DNA of 64,000 bases from Laburnicola sp. R22_1. Its lineage: Eukaryota > Ascomycota > Dothideomycetes > Pleosporales > Didymosphaeriaceae. Shown in pieces: positions 10,979 through 20,544 of this stretch. The translations under genes were made by a program, and so were the position numbers. The stretch is taken from contig JACONQ010000005.1 of assembly GCA_014281115.1 (NCBI GenBank), forward strand, positions 1,054,001-1,118,000. Direction: 5' to 3'. Under the pieces are notes generated by a model that saw only the letters and a list, made by a program, of their open reading frames with translations, had not been told where the DNA came from and did no database searches. Numbering within the stretch: the first letter of the stretch is position 1; each line of letters opens with the position of its first letter.

Positions 10979-12691
10979 TACCCGCTTTCTTAACCAACAC
11001 GGCCACCATCTCATCTCCAAATGGACATCTGGAATTGACTCTCTCCGCCACAACGCTGATTCAAACGTTAAGTATAAGCTATACTTTGACTTGCTACATC
11101 AGAAGATAAAGCAGTACAATATATAGCCGCGCCATTCCTATAATATGGATAAGAAGGGCTTCATAATAGGTATAACAGGACGCTTAAAACAAGTGTTTAG
11201 CTGTTGGATGTGGGAGCGAAAAGAGGTGCAGGCGGCACTCTAAGATGGCTCTTGTGAATGGATCACCCTCTTAGCAGCTGTCTGCGCTGATGGGGAGGCT
11301 CTGCCGCTAGGTCTCATCTATTAGTTGGCAAACAGCTCACTATAGGCAGCTTGGGTGGACGCCATTAAAGCTGGGCAACACAACGTCTTTGTAGCTTTAT
11401 CTCCATCTGGATGGACGAATAACGACATCGGTTTAGCGTGGCTAGAGCAGGTATTTAATCGCTGCACGAAGCAGAAAGCGCGTCGTGGGAGAGACTGGCG
11501 TCTCCTCATACTTAACGGCCATGGCAGTCACCTCACGAAGGAGTTTATCAACTACTACGAATCCCATCGCATACTCCTAGCCGTATTTCCCCCTCACTCT
11601 ACCTATACGCTTCAACCTCTTAACGTCGTCATGTTTAAACCTCTCTCCACCGCCTACTCTAAGGAGCTCTCCACCCACCTCCAGAGGAGCCAAGGGCTAG
11701 AACCAGTCAAGAAGGGGGACTTTTTCCCACTGTTCTGGAGAGCGTGGGAGTCCTCATTTAAGACAGAGACTATCCTTAAGTCCTTTGAAGCTACTGGTAT
11801 ATGGCCTATGGACCCAGAGGTTATACTCAAACGCTTTAAGAGAGAGAGCTCTAGGAAGCAAGATAAAGGCGAAGCAGGCCCCTCAGCGCTTAAGGAGAGC
11901 GACTGGCGTCAGATGGAGCGTCTCGTACGCTCTGCAGTGAAGGATACTACCGCAGAAGAGTCAAAGTCGCTCTCCCAAACGCTCCACGGACTCCAAGTAC
12001 AAAACGAACTGCTACACCATAAGAACGATGGCCTAAGAGAGGCTCTCACTGCTAAGAAGAAGCACAAGAAGCGCGGCAAACCTCTTAACTTGCAGCAGCG
12101 CTAGGAGTACCACAGTAGTGCCGTCTTCTGGTCTCCGCGCAAGATTAGAGAGGCACGTGCACGAGAGACAGTGAAGCAGAGGGAAGAGCATAACAGGCAG
12201 CTTGCAAAGGCTAACAGGAAGGAGCTTTAAGCTGCTGCTAAGCTACTCCAAGAGCAGGAGGTAGAGGAGAGGCGTGTGGCAAGAGAGGCAGCTAAGGTGG
12301 TGAGGGAGAAGGAGAAGGCTAACAAGGCAGCTAAACGCGAGCGCTAGAAGGCAGCTCGCAACGCTGAAAAAGCTATACAACTATCCTAAAAGGGCAAGCG
12401 CAAGGCCTTAAAAGCCTCTACTTAAGCTAATAAGCGTTAGAAACAACGTAGTGCTAGTGCAGCTGCTAAGGAGGTATCACAGGCTACATTAGCTGCCCTA
12501 GCTTTCACCACCCGCCGTGGCCGCAACGTTAACCTTCTAAGTAAATTTAGATAGTACAAATTAATCGCATGCCTTTGTTTACTACTCTACTACAAAATCT
12601 CGTAATAATAGCTATTATAGCTATTGCAATACCCTCATTTTTGAAGTAGTGAGCGCGTTGTTCCTGGGTCGTTACGCGCACGGGCACGGTA

Positions 12692-14814
12692 CCCTAGCTT
12701 GGCAGTCCGTGCAACGCGTCACTCCATGCAACACCCCAACATAATCGCTCGGCCACAAACATAAGGCTATAGAGACAGCCACAAAAAATAATATCACGAG
12801 ATTTTCTGGAGTTGAGGTCTCTAAGGCCCGTAGATAATTGCTAGCTACTCAGATTATCAATATCTGCTTAGTGTTTTAATAATTCGGTCTCTGCGTAACT
12901 GTGAGGCGGATGCAACAGATGAGGCCTCATCAATATCTACAGCCTCACGCTGAGCCTGTTTCTTCTTAATAGATCTGCTAGAAGGCTTTGAGGCCTTCTT
13001 ATTACCCTTTGGGATAATCTGATACGTTTCTGAAGTTGACTTTGTGCCTTGCGGGCCTGTTATTTGAGACGTCGATCTGCAGCCTCATCGGCCCTCTGCT
13101 TTGCGCGCGCATCTCTAGCAGCTGCTAGAGCAATACGCCTCTCCTAGAGAAGTCTTGCCTTGAGCTGCTGGCTGGCCCGACGAGCCTCTGCTTGCTCACT
13201 TTTTTGAAGCTGTTTTTGCTGATCCTCTATATCTTTTGGTGTTGACGATCGCGGGCCCGCTGCACGCTATGAGGTGACCAGAAAACAGCTCCACCATGAT
13301 ACTCATCTGGCCGATCAAGAGGTAAAGGCCTGCCTCGCTTTGAGCGCTTCTTCTGTATCGATAGGGCCTCGCGGAGGCCATTGTTTTCATGCTCCAAAAG
13401 CTGTTTCTGTACAGAGATATGGTGTACAGTTCGACTGAGCTTCTTGGCCTTATTATCTCCGCCTGTATCCACAGCGGCCCTTAGTAGCCTATCGATCTTT
13501 CTCCAATCTGAAGCACTGAGTACTGAGGTTGAGCTTTCTCGTGATCCTTGCTCAGATAGTTGAGACTGATCAAATCTATTGAGTATAATCGTCGGATCGA
13601 GCGGGGAGATGCCTGTAGCTTCAAAGGCCCGGAGGATCAATGGCTGCCTCATTGTATTGACCCAGGCCTGCCAGAACAGGCTAAAGAAATCTCTCTTAGC
13701 GATTGAGGCCAGTCCCTGGCTGTTGTTTATGAAGGCTGATAGCTCGTTCGAATATGCTGTTGATAGAGGCTTGAAGACGCAGACATCAAGAGGCTGCAAC
13801 GTATGCGTAGAATGAGGCGGATATATGGCTAGCAGGATCCTATTGCGATCACAAAAGTCAATAATGTCTATTGTGATATAAGATCCATGGCCATCAAGGA
13901 TCAATAGCCGATACGATCGTCCAGATTTTGGCTTTGTGAGCCGATTAAACACCTGTTGCAGCCATGCAAGGCCGATCTGATTATTGCTCTAGCCAGATTC
14001 TGATACCGTGATAAAGGCCTGATGGTGTTTAGGATTGATATCCTCGGCCCAGCTTGATTGTATATTGATAGAGCTGGCCTGATAGATGAGACCTGGGGCC
14101 AAGGCAGATCCGTCGGCGCATATACAAGCTATGATCGATATCCACTCACAGCTGCCATCTTATATTGCTTGCCTCACAGCCTTGGCCTCGTATAGAGGCC
14201 TATTGAAGATCCTCTTGGAGCGGGAGGTGATGCCGAGCAGGAAGCCTTTCTCGTCCATATTGTACGTATCTCGAGCCTCGATCTGATATTGTTCGATCTT
14301 ACGCTGCAAGAGCTCGAAGTAGAGCTTATATTTGGCTGGAGAATCAGCTTTGTGGCGATTGTTGTCGATGCCAGCCGTCTATTGAGATATCAAGGATTCC
14401 TTGTTCCGCCGTACAAAGCGATCAACCCAGGATATTGAGATCTGCTTTTGGCTATATGTGAAGCAAAGCTCTGTATCATCTGCCTTGTAGGAGGAAGGCC
14501 ACGTTTGGTGAGCTGTTTGATATATCGTAGAAGCTCTACTTCTTGTTGTTGGCTGATATTTCGACGCGCGGAGTTGGCAGCTGCACCTGCTTGTGTGACG
14601 CCTTGGTGCCGACGCGTCAGTGTAGAAGTCACAACACCGTGATCCTTTGCAACCTGTCTATATGAGAAAGATTCTCCTGGCTCTCGCGATTCGATTGCTG
14701 CTATCGCAGCCTCAATTGGATCCATATTGGTGGAGATATGGCGCGTCAAAGTTGGGGTGTTGCATGGCGGGGTGTTGCATGGAGTGACGCGTTGCACGGA
14801 CTGCCAAACTAGGG
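12692..14814 (-). mobile_element. Transposon G, Fot1/pogo-like TIR element inside C
   Basis: This 2123-bp element has inverted repeats starting CCCTAGYTTGGCAGTCCGTG and continuing CAACGCGTCACTCCATGCAA. The right end carries the unit CCATGCAACACCCC twice, the left once. TA is at 12690-12691 (shared with E) and 14815-14816 (the original target in C). It has one transposase gene on the minus strand. It forms the right member of the tandem D-E-G block. Confidence 0.9.
12857..14725 (-). pseudogene. Transposase of element G, one frameshift, triad intact
   Basis: Starts at ATG 14725 (MDPIEAAIAAIESREPGE) with the HTH VAKDHGVVTSTLTRRHQG and TKRGLPPTRQMIQSFA. A -1 shift at an A4 run near 14455-14465 is needed before SWVDRFVRRN. 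Then come IDNNRHKADS, NMDEKGFLLG, LLILDGHGSYIT and TLQPLDVCVFKPL, with all three Asp present. The segment 13227-13952 (241 codons) is fully open and ends in the family motif EYHGGAVFWSPHSV. The C-terminal coil continues to about 12857 with further stops. Stops at Trp/Gln positions again look like RIP. Confidence 0.82.
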
Positions 14815-14816
14815 TA

Positions 14817-16167
14817 TCATCTTAGCGCCTTTAACAAGCTTTTCTATCGCCTTAACTATATAAGTTAGGGAACTATCCACATGCCTTTAAATCCTCTGCT
14901 TAACCAGCGTCGATTGCGACCCAAGTTCTATACTATTTCGCGGAGTTTGCGACTCCTATATACTATCGCGAATAGTACAAAGTGGAGGCGTACGCAGGCG
15001 GACGTCAAGCTGCGATATCACAGCTTCTAGGTCGTGGGGCACTAGGCCAGCACCTCAAAAGCCTCCTTTAATATTACTTTCAGTAAACAAAGCCTTAAAA
15101 GCAGCAATAAAGCAAGGCAGGAACTCGATTTTAGTAATGTGCGTGATGTAGTTGCGCATCAAATCCTCAGCTTAGCGCCCATACGCCTTTTTTAAAGGCG
15201 CGAAACAGCCCACATCAAGTGGCTGCAAGAGGTGCGACGAATGCGAGGGCATACAGAGAGTAACAATATTGCTCTTCTTGCAATACTGTTTGAATTCGAA
15301 CGAGTTGTGACTCTTATGGCTATTAAGAATAAGCAAACGTGTTGTGCCAATAACACGCCTCTTTATATGCTTATTAAAGTGCTTTAGCCACTGTAGACTA
15401 AGCTTATTTGTTATCCAGCCGTTCTTAGAGACTGCAATAACCCAATTATAAGGTAGATCCTTCTCCTTATACCAGGCGGAGAGGTGGTGCTTACCCCCAA
15501 AGATAATGAAGGGTGGGATCCACCACCCCGTCGCATTAATGCCTTGGATAACTGTTGTCCACTCCCTATTGCCCTGCTGCACCTACTTTAGCCGTCCTCA
15601 ACGCTCAGAGCCTGTGACTACTGCTCTAGTCAATATTATGCCTATTATAAAGCCTGCTTTATCAAAATTGTAGGTGTCCTTGTCCAGGATACTATGTTTG
15701 GCCTTTATGTTCTCTACAAGCCAGAACTAGTCTTGTATCACCTTAGGATCCTCCTAGAGAGCTCTCTTGTAGTCGTACTTTCGATTGAACTTGACTTTAA
15801 GCTCTGGCTGGCGCTTAACAAAGTCATAAGGCCACCTCTAGCCAACTGGCTTATAGTGGCGTGCAGCTAGTAAAGAATTAGCCATATCTTTTATAGCATC
15901 GAGCCGAGGCGGAAATTCTCGCGCGTCTAGGTCGAGTATATGCTCTATAATCGCCTGCTCCTCTCTTATAGTAAGTCTTATTTTGTTGGGTGCGCAGTCG
16001 CGTCTAAACGTCTTTCTAGCGCGTTAGTCGCTAAGTGTACTTTGAGAGACGTTGTACATAGCTGCAGCGCGTCGCTAAGAGAGTGTTGTGTCTTGTTTAA
16101 TAGCCTGGATCGCAAGCTGTATACGCGCTTCTTTTAACGCTGGTAGTTTATTGTGTGGTTAAGGCAT
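14817..16167 (-). pseudogene. Transposase of element C, N-terminal and catalytic part
   Basis: Read from ATG 16167 leftward; the gene is cut at 14816 by the D-E-G block and resumes at 6302. The front has IQAIKQDTTLS and an HTH with MYNVSQSTLS, interrupted by TAA/TAG. Next come DKDTYNFDKAGFIIG (first Asp intact), the open block 15172-15582 with [32 protein letters not shown] (second site, Asn), and HLLQPLDVGCFAPLKKAY (third Asp intact). It matches element A over its whole length. Most interruptions are TAG at Trp positions or TAA/TAG at Gln positions. It is a pseudogene. Confidence 0.85.
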
Positions 16168-16242
16168 CGCGTTATACTATTGCTAATAGTACGTTTTGGT
16201 GGGGTCTTGGCAAAGTGTCCGACTCGAGTGCAAAGTACGTTA

Positions 16243-16400
16243 GTAGATAGTATAATAAAAGCTAGTAACTTAGCGCTTACTACTACTTTAGATTTAGTTA
16301 TAAAAATAGCGCTTAAGTAACTATAATAAGTAATTAAAGATAATTAGTATAGCTTATAGCGTTACTATATATAACTATTGCTAGGAGAGCAAAGCTTAGC
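16243..16400. other. AT-rich RIP-like tract right of the transposon stack
   Basis: The sequence immediately right of C's TA is dominated by TAGTA/ATAAT words and resembles the tract at 1840-2190 in composition. I read it as the other side of the degraded AT block into which the transposons inserted. No gene is seen from here to the U2 promoter at about 16900. Confidence 0.5.
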
Positions 16401-16930
16401 CGCGACAAGCGGCACTGTTGAATAAGCGACATCTGCGTTGACATGTTATTCCGAAGATACCTTGATACTAATGCTATCCAGAATCTTTCACCTTCACGAA
16501 CTGGCACCGGAGCCCAGAAATCTCGGTTGAAGCAATTGTATAGTACTAGGACAAGAGTCGGAGCACCGTGTGTCACCCTAGGATAGGCTATACAAACGCG
16601 CCAATGGCTGTAGACTGAGAGTTACCGATGACATGCTCGGCAAATTGCCCAGGTGTCCGCCAGTATCACAGGCTTGAGCACCTGTGAGCCTGTGACGCAG
16701 TGTCCGACCGCAATCTCTCACCCAGACCCACCTGCAGCCAGGCAAACGCTTCCAGTGACGCCTCGCCCCACTTCTCTCACCCAATGACGTCTCCCTATCA
16801 CCTTCTGCGACCTTCTCCTGCCGTCCACGACCTTCTTCCGCCCTCACCGCCCTCTGGTTCCGTACTAGCGTCAAGGTACCCATCGGCACGTGATCCACTA
16901 GCTCCGCGGCCCGTGCGAGCTCCCTCCCGC

Positions 16931-16938
16931 TATATAAG
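16931..16938 (+). promoter_or_regulatory. TATA box of the U2 snRNA gene
   Basis: TATATAAG lies 39-32 bases before the inferred U2 5' end, within a pyrimidine-rich promoter, a plausible Pol II snRNA TATA element. Confidence 0.6.
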
Positions 16939-16969
16939 GCCCTCTCCCCTCGCCCTCAGTTTCTCTTCT

Positions 16970-17210
16970 TAGCTCTCTTTGCCTTTTGGCTTAGATCAAG
17001 TGTAGTATCTGTTCTTTTCAGTTTAATCTCTGAAAGTTAGTTTGGCCTTTGCCATTTCCTATCCACGTCCTCGCTCGTCATTGCTAACATTTACAGCGTT
17101 CCTACGGGAACATTCTTGATTATTCCTATTTTTGAAACCGGGCCTCCTCTCACTGAGCTTGCTCATAGTTGAGGCCACAGTGTCGCTGGCCTTGCACTCC
17201 GCCAGCTGAC
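16970..17210 (+). ncRNA. U2 spliceosomal snRNA, apparently with an mRNA-type intron
   Basis: The 5' part contains the highly conserved U2 segment GCCTTTTGGCTTAGATCAAG followed by TGTAGTATCTGTTCT; the branch-site recognition sequence GTAGTA is at 17002-17007. Stem IIa is the perfect TTTCAG/CTGAAA hairpin ending at 17035. Further on are a GTTCC-TACG-GGAAC hairpin (17098-17111, stem IIb), an Sm site ATTTTTG (17128-17134), stem III with GAGCTTGCTC, and stem IV GCTGGC-CTTGCACTCC-GCCAGC (17185-17206). Bases 17036-17096 (61 nt) interrupt the RNA between stems IIa and IIb. They begin GTTAGT, contain GCTAAC nine bases before the end, and finish ACAG: all three signals of a fungal spliceosomal intron. 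Removing them leaves about 180 nt, the usual U2 length (186-188 nt in fission yeast and man). The ends are approximate. Confidence 0.9.
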
Positions 17211-18116
17211 GCGAAATCCTTTTTCATTGAGTTTTCTGGCACTGCTAGAGGCTTGAGGAAGAAGTTGTTGTTGTTGTGATGTCGTCGCCTTGCGGTGCCG
17301 TGCGTGCTGCCGCTGTAGAGATTTTTTCAAAATGTGGGGCTTGTTGACGCTGGTGAAGCATCGATGTACCTCAGGCCGTGCTGGATGTACCATGGGTAAC
17401 ATCACCCCATGAGATAATTGATAATTTGTGTCCGATGCTAAGACCTAGACAGTTAGCAATACAGTATACAAACTATGTTTATAGTTTAGTTAATATAGCT
17501 AGAGGTAACTTGTATAAAGGAAAGGCAGCTATATTAACTTTGGCAGCATCTTGGCATCAGACACGAATTCTTTCGTGGCGGTGGCATCTAAGAAGTATAT
17601 ACTTTGACTGTTGCAGAGCGTAGAACTTGAAATCAACCACTTGTTTTGGTACCAGTCTCGACTAGGATCTGCTTCAGCGGAAGACCTAGAGTATAAGCTC
17701 CTAAATTGGTCAAGGCGACACCTATATCTTTCAGAGTGGTGTCTCGCCTTCGTCGGGAAGACAGCTAATCAATTTGGTTATGAGTGAAGTCGTTTGGACG
17801 TCCTGATGGAGAACATGAGAGTCATGAAACTCACCCTAGTATCGAGCAAACGGCAATGAGATCCAGCTTGGTACAATCATATCGACATTGCACTGCTCAC
17901 CAACTGATATGTCTACCATGCTCAGAACAACCACGTAAGCTGATTTAGACGCGCACGTTATCAAGCTGCGAGCAGATGAACCATTGAATTTTCATGTCAT
18001 AATAGCGCTTGAGTGATAGAATAGCTAATGCAGCTACGCCCAGACCACGTCGACTCGTGGAATGTGGAAACGGACGTCGAGATCCTGATCCCCCCAGTAT
18101 CTGCGTGCAAGCCCAG
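17211..18116. other. intergenic, nothing recognised
   Basis: The stretch contains short open frames without motifs and a small GTT/CAA microsatellite near 17260. No gene, RNA or transposon signature was found. Confidence 0.6.
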
Positions 18117-18854
18117 CTAGTCCAGCTCATTTTCGAAATCAATAATTTGCAAGTAGCACTCCTCGACCCTATCCGCGTAGTCGCAGAAACCATGGAATCT
18201 TTGGAAGTCCCTGCTGGCTCTGTAAGATTCGCGTGTCGCTACGTCCTTCCAAGGACATAGCAGGATCCAATAAACCATGTTTGGCGAGGTGTCGGCTTCC
18301 CTATTCGACGGGGGGTAGATGAGCCATCCGTAGTTGATGATCGAACCATAACTCGCTAGATCAAGACACGCTCCATATAGGTATGGTTGGTGATTGAGTA
18401 GCTTGGAACTCACCATGATTATTCTCGTACAGGTGTATATCGGATTCTGTCCATACACCGCTCTCCAGTTGCGTACTTCCGCGGCGATATTGAAACCGGA
18501 GGGCGGGGTAGGAACGTACATCGACCCCCAAGAGTTCAAAAAGGGGGCCAAGAATACCCTCGCTTCCTCTTCGAACCCTATTGTCCTTCGCTGTGATTCT
18601 TCCAATGAATTCCATCCACCAATGTACCATATATTTGAGCACGGCGGGTCTCCGTGCTCTTCGAAGAAGATGAACTTCTGGCCGCTGATACTCTCCAAAT
18701 TGGTCTTTATGCTCAGGAGCTTTAACATGAGTCTGCAATTGTCGGCGAGGTTCGAGCATTGATGGGTGCGCAAACGCGAAATCTCGGTGACTCCGGGTGG
18801 ATAGGAACGATTGACGACGTCAGTCTCCATGCGACCGGTAGGTATGTGGTCCAT
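18117..18854 (-). CDS. hypothetical protein, possibly two ABM-like domains
   Basis: An uninterrupted 245-codon frame from ATG 18854. I do not recognise a named family. Two segments resemble each other and the dimeric alpha+beta barrel (antibiotic biosynthesis monooxygenase-like) pattern: residues about 57-110 contain IFFEEHG then WYIGGWNSLEESQ, and residues about 180-240 contain YGWLIYPPS then YWILLCPWKDVATRES followed by an amphipathic helix. Such proteins often act as small oxidoreductases or cyclases, but that is only inference here. No introns are needed. It sits alone in a gene-poor stretch. The length is within the range of fungal tandem-ABM proteins. Confidence 0.5.
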   Translation of the reverse strand: MDHIPTGRMETDVVNRSYPPGVTEISRLRTHQCSNLADNCRLMLKLLSIKTNLESISGQKFIFFEEHGDPPCSNIWYIGGWNSLEESQRRTIGFEEEARVFLAPFLNSWGSMYVPTPPSGFNIAAEVRNWRAVYGQNPIYTCTRIIMVSSKLLNHQPYLYGACLDLASYGSIINYGWLIYPPSNREADTSPNMVYWILLCPWKDVATRESYRASRDFQRFHGFCDYADRVEECYLQIIDFENELD

Positions 18855-19598
18855 TGTGAGAGCGATGATTAAGATTAGCGATAGTTGTCGTTGGACGTAC
18901 TCGATAAGTGATAGGTCGGTAAATGGCTAATGATCAGTGCGAACTCGGTGGTAGGAATCAAGGGCATTGTTTGTGTTGTCAGTCGGAAACAGTCGCCACT
19001 TGTCGTAGGCGGAAAGAGCTTGCGTCAATTCGTCACTGCCCGCGGTGGCGCACAATGGGAAGTGACATTATGTCTTAGGCAAGTACTTCCTCCGGAAGCG
19101 CTCCTTCTGCCGTAATTGAGGAGTTCTTGGAGTTGATTTCACTGCAAAACATGACTTGGTACTATTCCAATAATCATCAGGTATACATTGCCTATAGCAT
19201 TTGATCAAGTATCCATTCCCTCTACGTGTACATGAATTATGTAGCATATTCATTAGGCGCTAATTACACAACTCCAGCAATCCAACCACCAACATAGGCA
19301 ACATCTCATCCTGTGTTTCTTTTTCTTCTCCTAGCTCAACACTACTCCATTTGCAGCCTATTAAAAAAACCAGATTTATAGGGTTTTGTCTAATCATCAA
19401 GCCTGTGCATACTCAAAAATCCAGAAATCTTTCCATAGAATATCCAAACACGTAAATCCCCAACACATAATATGTATACTCCTCAGTATCACAAACAATC
19501 TTCAAATCCCACCAAGCCTGCACACCCAAAAGCAATCCCTGTCTATTATCAAGCAGTGTCTTCTCCGCTATCGATCTACCAAAGCCGCTTCGAAGCCA

Positions 19599-19796
19599 TC
19601 ACGCTGCTGCTATACAGCGGAAAACCCTCCAGCCACCGCACCCAGCGCACCGCCTTTCTTTTTCTTCTGATATTTCTTCATTTTCTTGTATTGCTGCGGC
19701 ATGGGCATCCTGGTCTGGATTGCCGACCCCCACTTGTTGAGGAGGTGGAAGATTACCGCCAGGGTCATGGGACGGGTTTGAAGATCCGCAGCCCAT
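19599..19796 (-). CDS. small protein with an N-myristoylation/palmitoylation-type start
   Basis: A 65-codon frame beginning MGCGSSNPSHDPGG. Gly2 followed by Cys3 and Ser5-Ser6 matches the N-myristoyltransferase consensus with a neighbouring Cys for palmitoylation, which would place the protein on membranes. The ATG has A at -3 and is preceded by a long C/T-rich leader typical of fungal promoters. The middle is acidic (QENEEISEEKERR), then Cys-rich. The C-terminal dozen residues may be intronic: a GT lies just after the EKERR region. The opposite-strand frames overlapping it look like shadows. The family is unknown to me. Confidence 0.35.
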   Translation of the reverse strand: MGCGSSNPSHDPGGNLPPPQQVGVGNPDQDAHAAAIQENEEISEEKERRCAGCGGWRVFRCIAAA

Positions 19797-20544
19797 CGTG
19801 GATATCGGAGTGCGTGGAGACGGAGCGTATGTGCGGTAGTGGAGCGGTGGAAGGCCGATGAGGGTTTGGGAGTCGTGTTTGGGTCTGTGTGCCGGTGATA
19901 TCTAAGCAGATGATTGATGGAGAAGATTTTTTTTTTTTTTGGAGTTTGGTCTTTCTAGTCCTAGGATTTTTTCGATGAGCAACCAATGTGGAGACTTGAA
20001 CTGCATGTAGAGGACAACCTCATATAAGTATCTCGAGATTGCCCTCGAGGTATTCACACTCGGCCCCTACCTGATTGATTACTTCGTCAATTTTTTTTTT
20101 TGAAAACGCCGTTAAGCCCGGATACGCCCCGATGATCTTCAGAACGCATTTTGCATCCTTCATCGTCATTCTATAGCCTCACAACGCTATAGTAAAGACT
20201 CTGCGAGCGAATAAGATGCCAAGAAGCCCTATTCTTCGCGTATGAACTTCCAAAGCAGTCTGGAAACATCAATAAGCAAGCAAATGAAGCAAGATGCTCA
20301 CAGCACGTCGACGGTGACCCAAATGAAATCATGCTCATCGTTCCAACATGCAAGGTACTCTTGCATTTGGTGTGGCGTCATACTGTGGTACCCGTGGACA
20401 ACCTTGGATCACCCGCCAGCAGGTGACATGAGCACCTGCGGAGATGACCTTGGAAACTTTGCTCTCTGCAGACCGTTGCTGTCTCCCGGGAGGTTGTACC
20501 TTTGTAATAACAGACAACGGCGGGGCGAGCAATTCAAGGCGCCA

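Larger units (their letters stand above)
8566..12554 (+). pseudogene. Transposase of element E, split by F and RIP-inactivated
   Basis: The coding parts are 8566-8869 and 10981-12554, and they join in frame when F and one TA are removed. The expected start codon reads ATA (8566-8568) in the context ccaccATAGCA, an apparent G-to-A loss. The front has the HTH (IARQFGVPHSTLRRRHQG) and TKRGLPPIREIIQNFA. After the F site come WTSGIDSLRHNADS, NMDKKGFIIG, LLILNGHGSHLT and TLQPLNVVMFKPL. The second and third catalytic Asp both read Asn. The region 11355-12104 (249 codons) is open. The C-terminus is a basic coiled coil with repeated TAG/TAA, ending TTRRGRNVNLLSKFR. It is a dead gene. Confidence 0.83.
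8468..12689 (+). mobile_element. Transposon E, Fot1/pogo-like, interrupted by F
   Basis: The inverted repeats begin CCGTGCCCGTGCGCGTAACG. The left end carries the unit GCGTAACGACCCA twice and the right end once. TA is at 8466-8467 (shared with D) and 12690-12691 (shared with G). Element F (8870-10978) with one TA (10979-10980) interrupts it. Without F it is 2111 bp, the same size class as D, F and G. Its gene lies on the plus strand, opposite to D, F and G. Confidence 0.9.
5891..16240 (-). mobile_element. Transposon C, Fot1/pogo-like, split by nested D-E(F)-G
   Basis: The inverted repeats ACGTACTTTGCACTCGAGTC...CTTTGCCAAGACCCCACCA lie at 5891-5935 and 16196-16240, over 10 kb apart, with TA at 5889-5890 and 16241-16242. 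Between them, bases 6305-14816 are a block of other transposons (D, E carrying F, G). Removing that block with one TA leaves 1838 bp, close to element A (1866 bp), and rejoins the transposase frame across the junction. The sub-TIR sequence at both inner ends shares a GTACTATTCRCGATA motif. C is the oldest of the nested set and a relative of A. Confidence 0.9.

Noticed and set aside
16700..16972. 90-codon Ser/Pro-rich plus-strand frame
   Set aside because: Lies in the pyrimidine-rich promoter of the U2 gene and spans its TATA box; no motif.
16600..17180. Possible solo LTR with a TATA box
   Set aside because: The downstream sequence is U2 snRNA, which explains the TATA, and no flanking target duplication or TG...CA ends were found.
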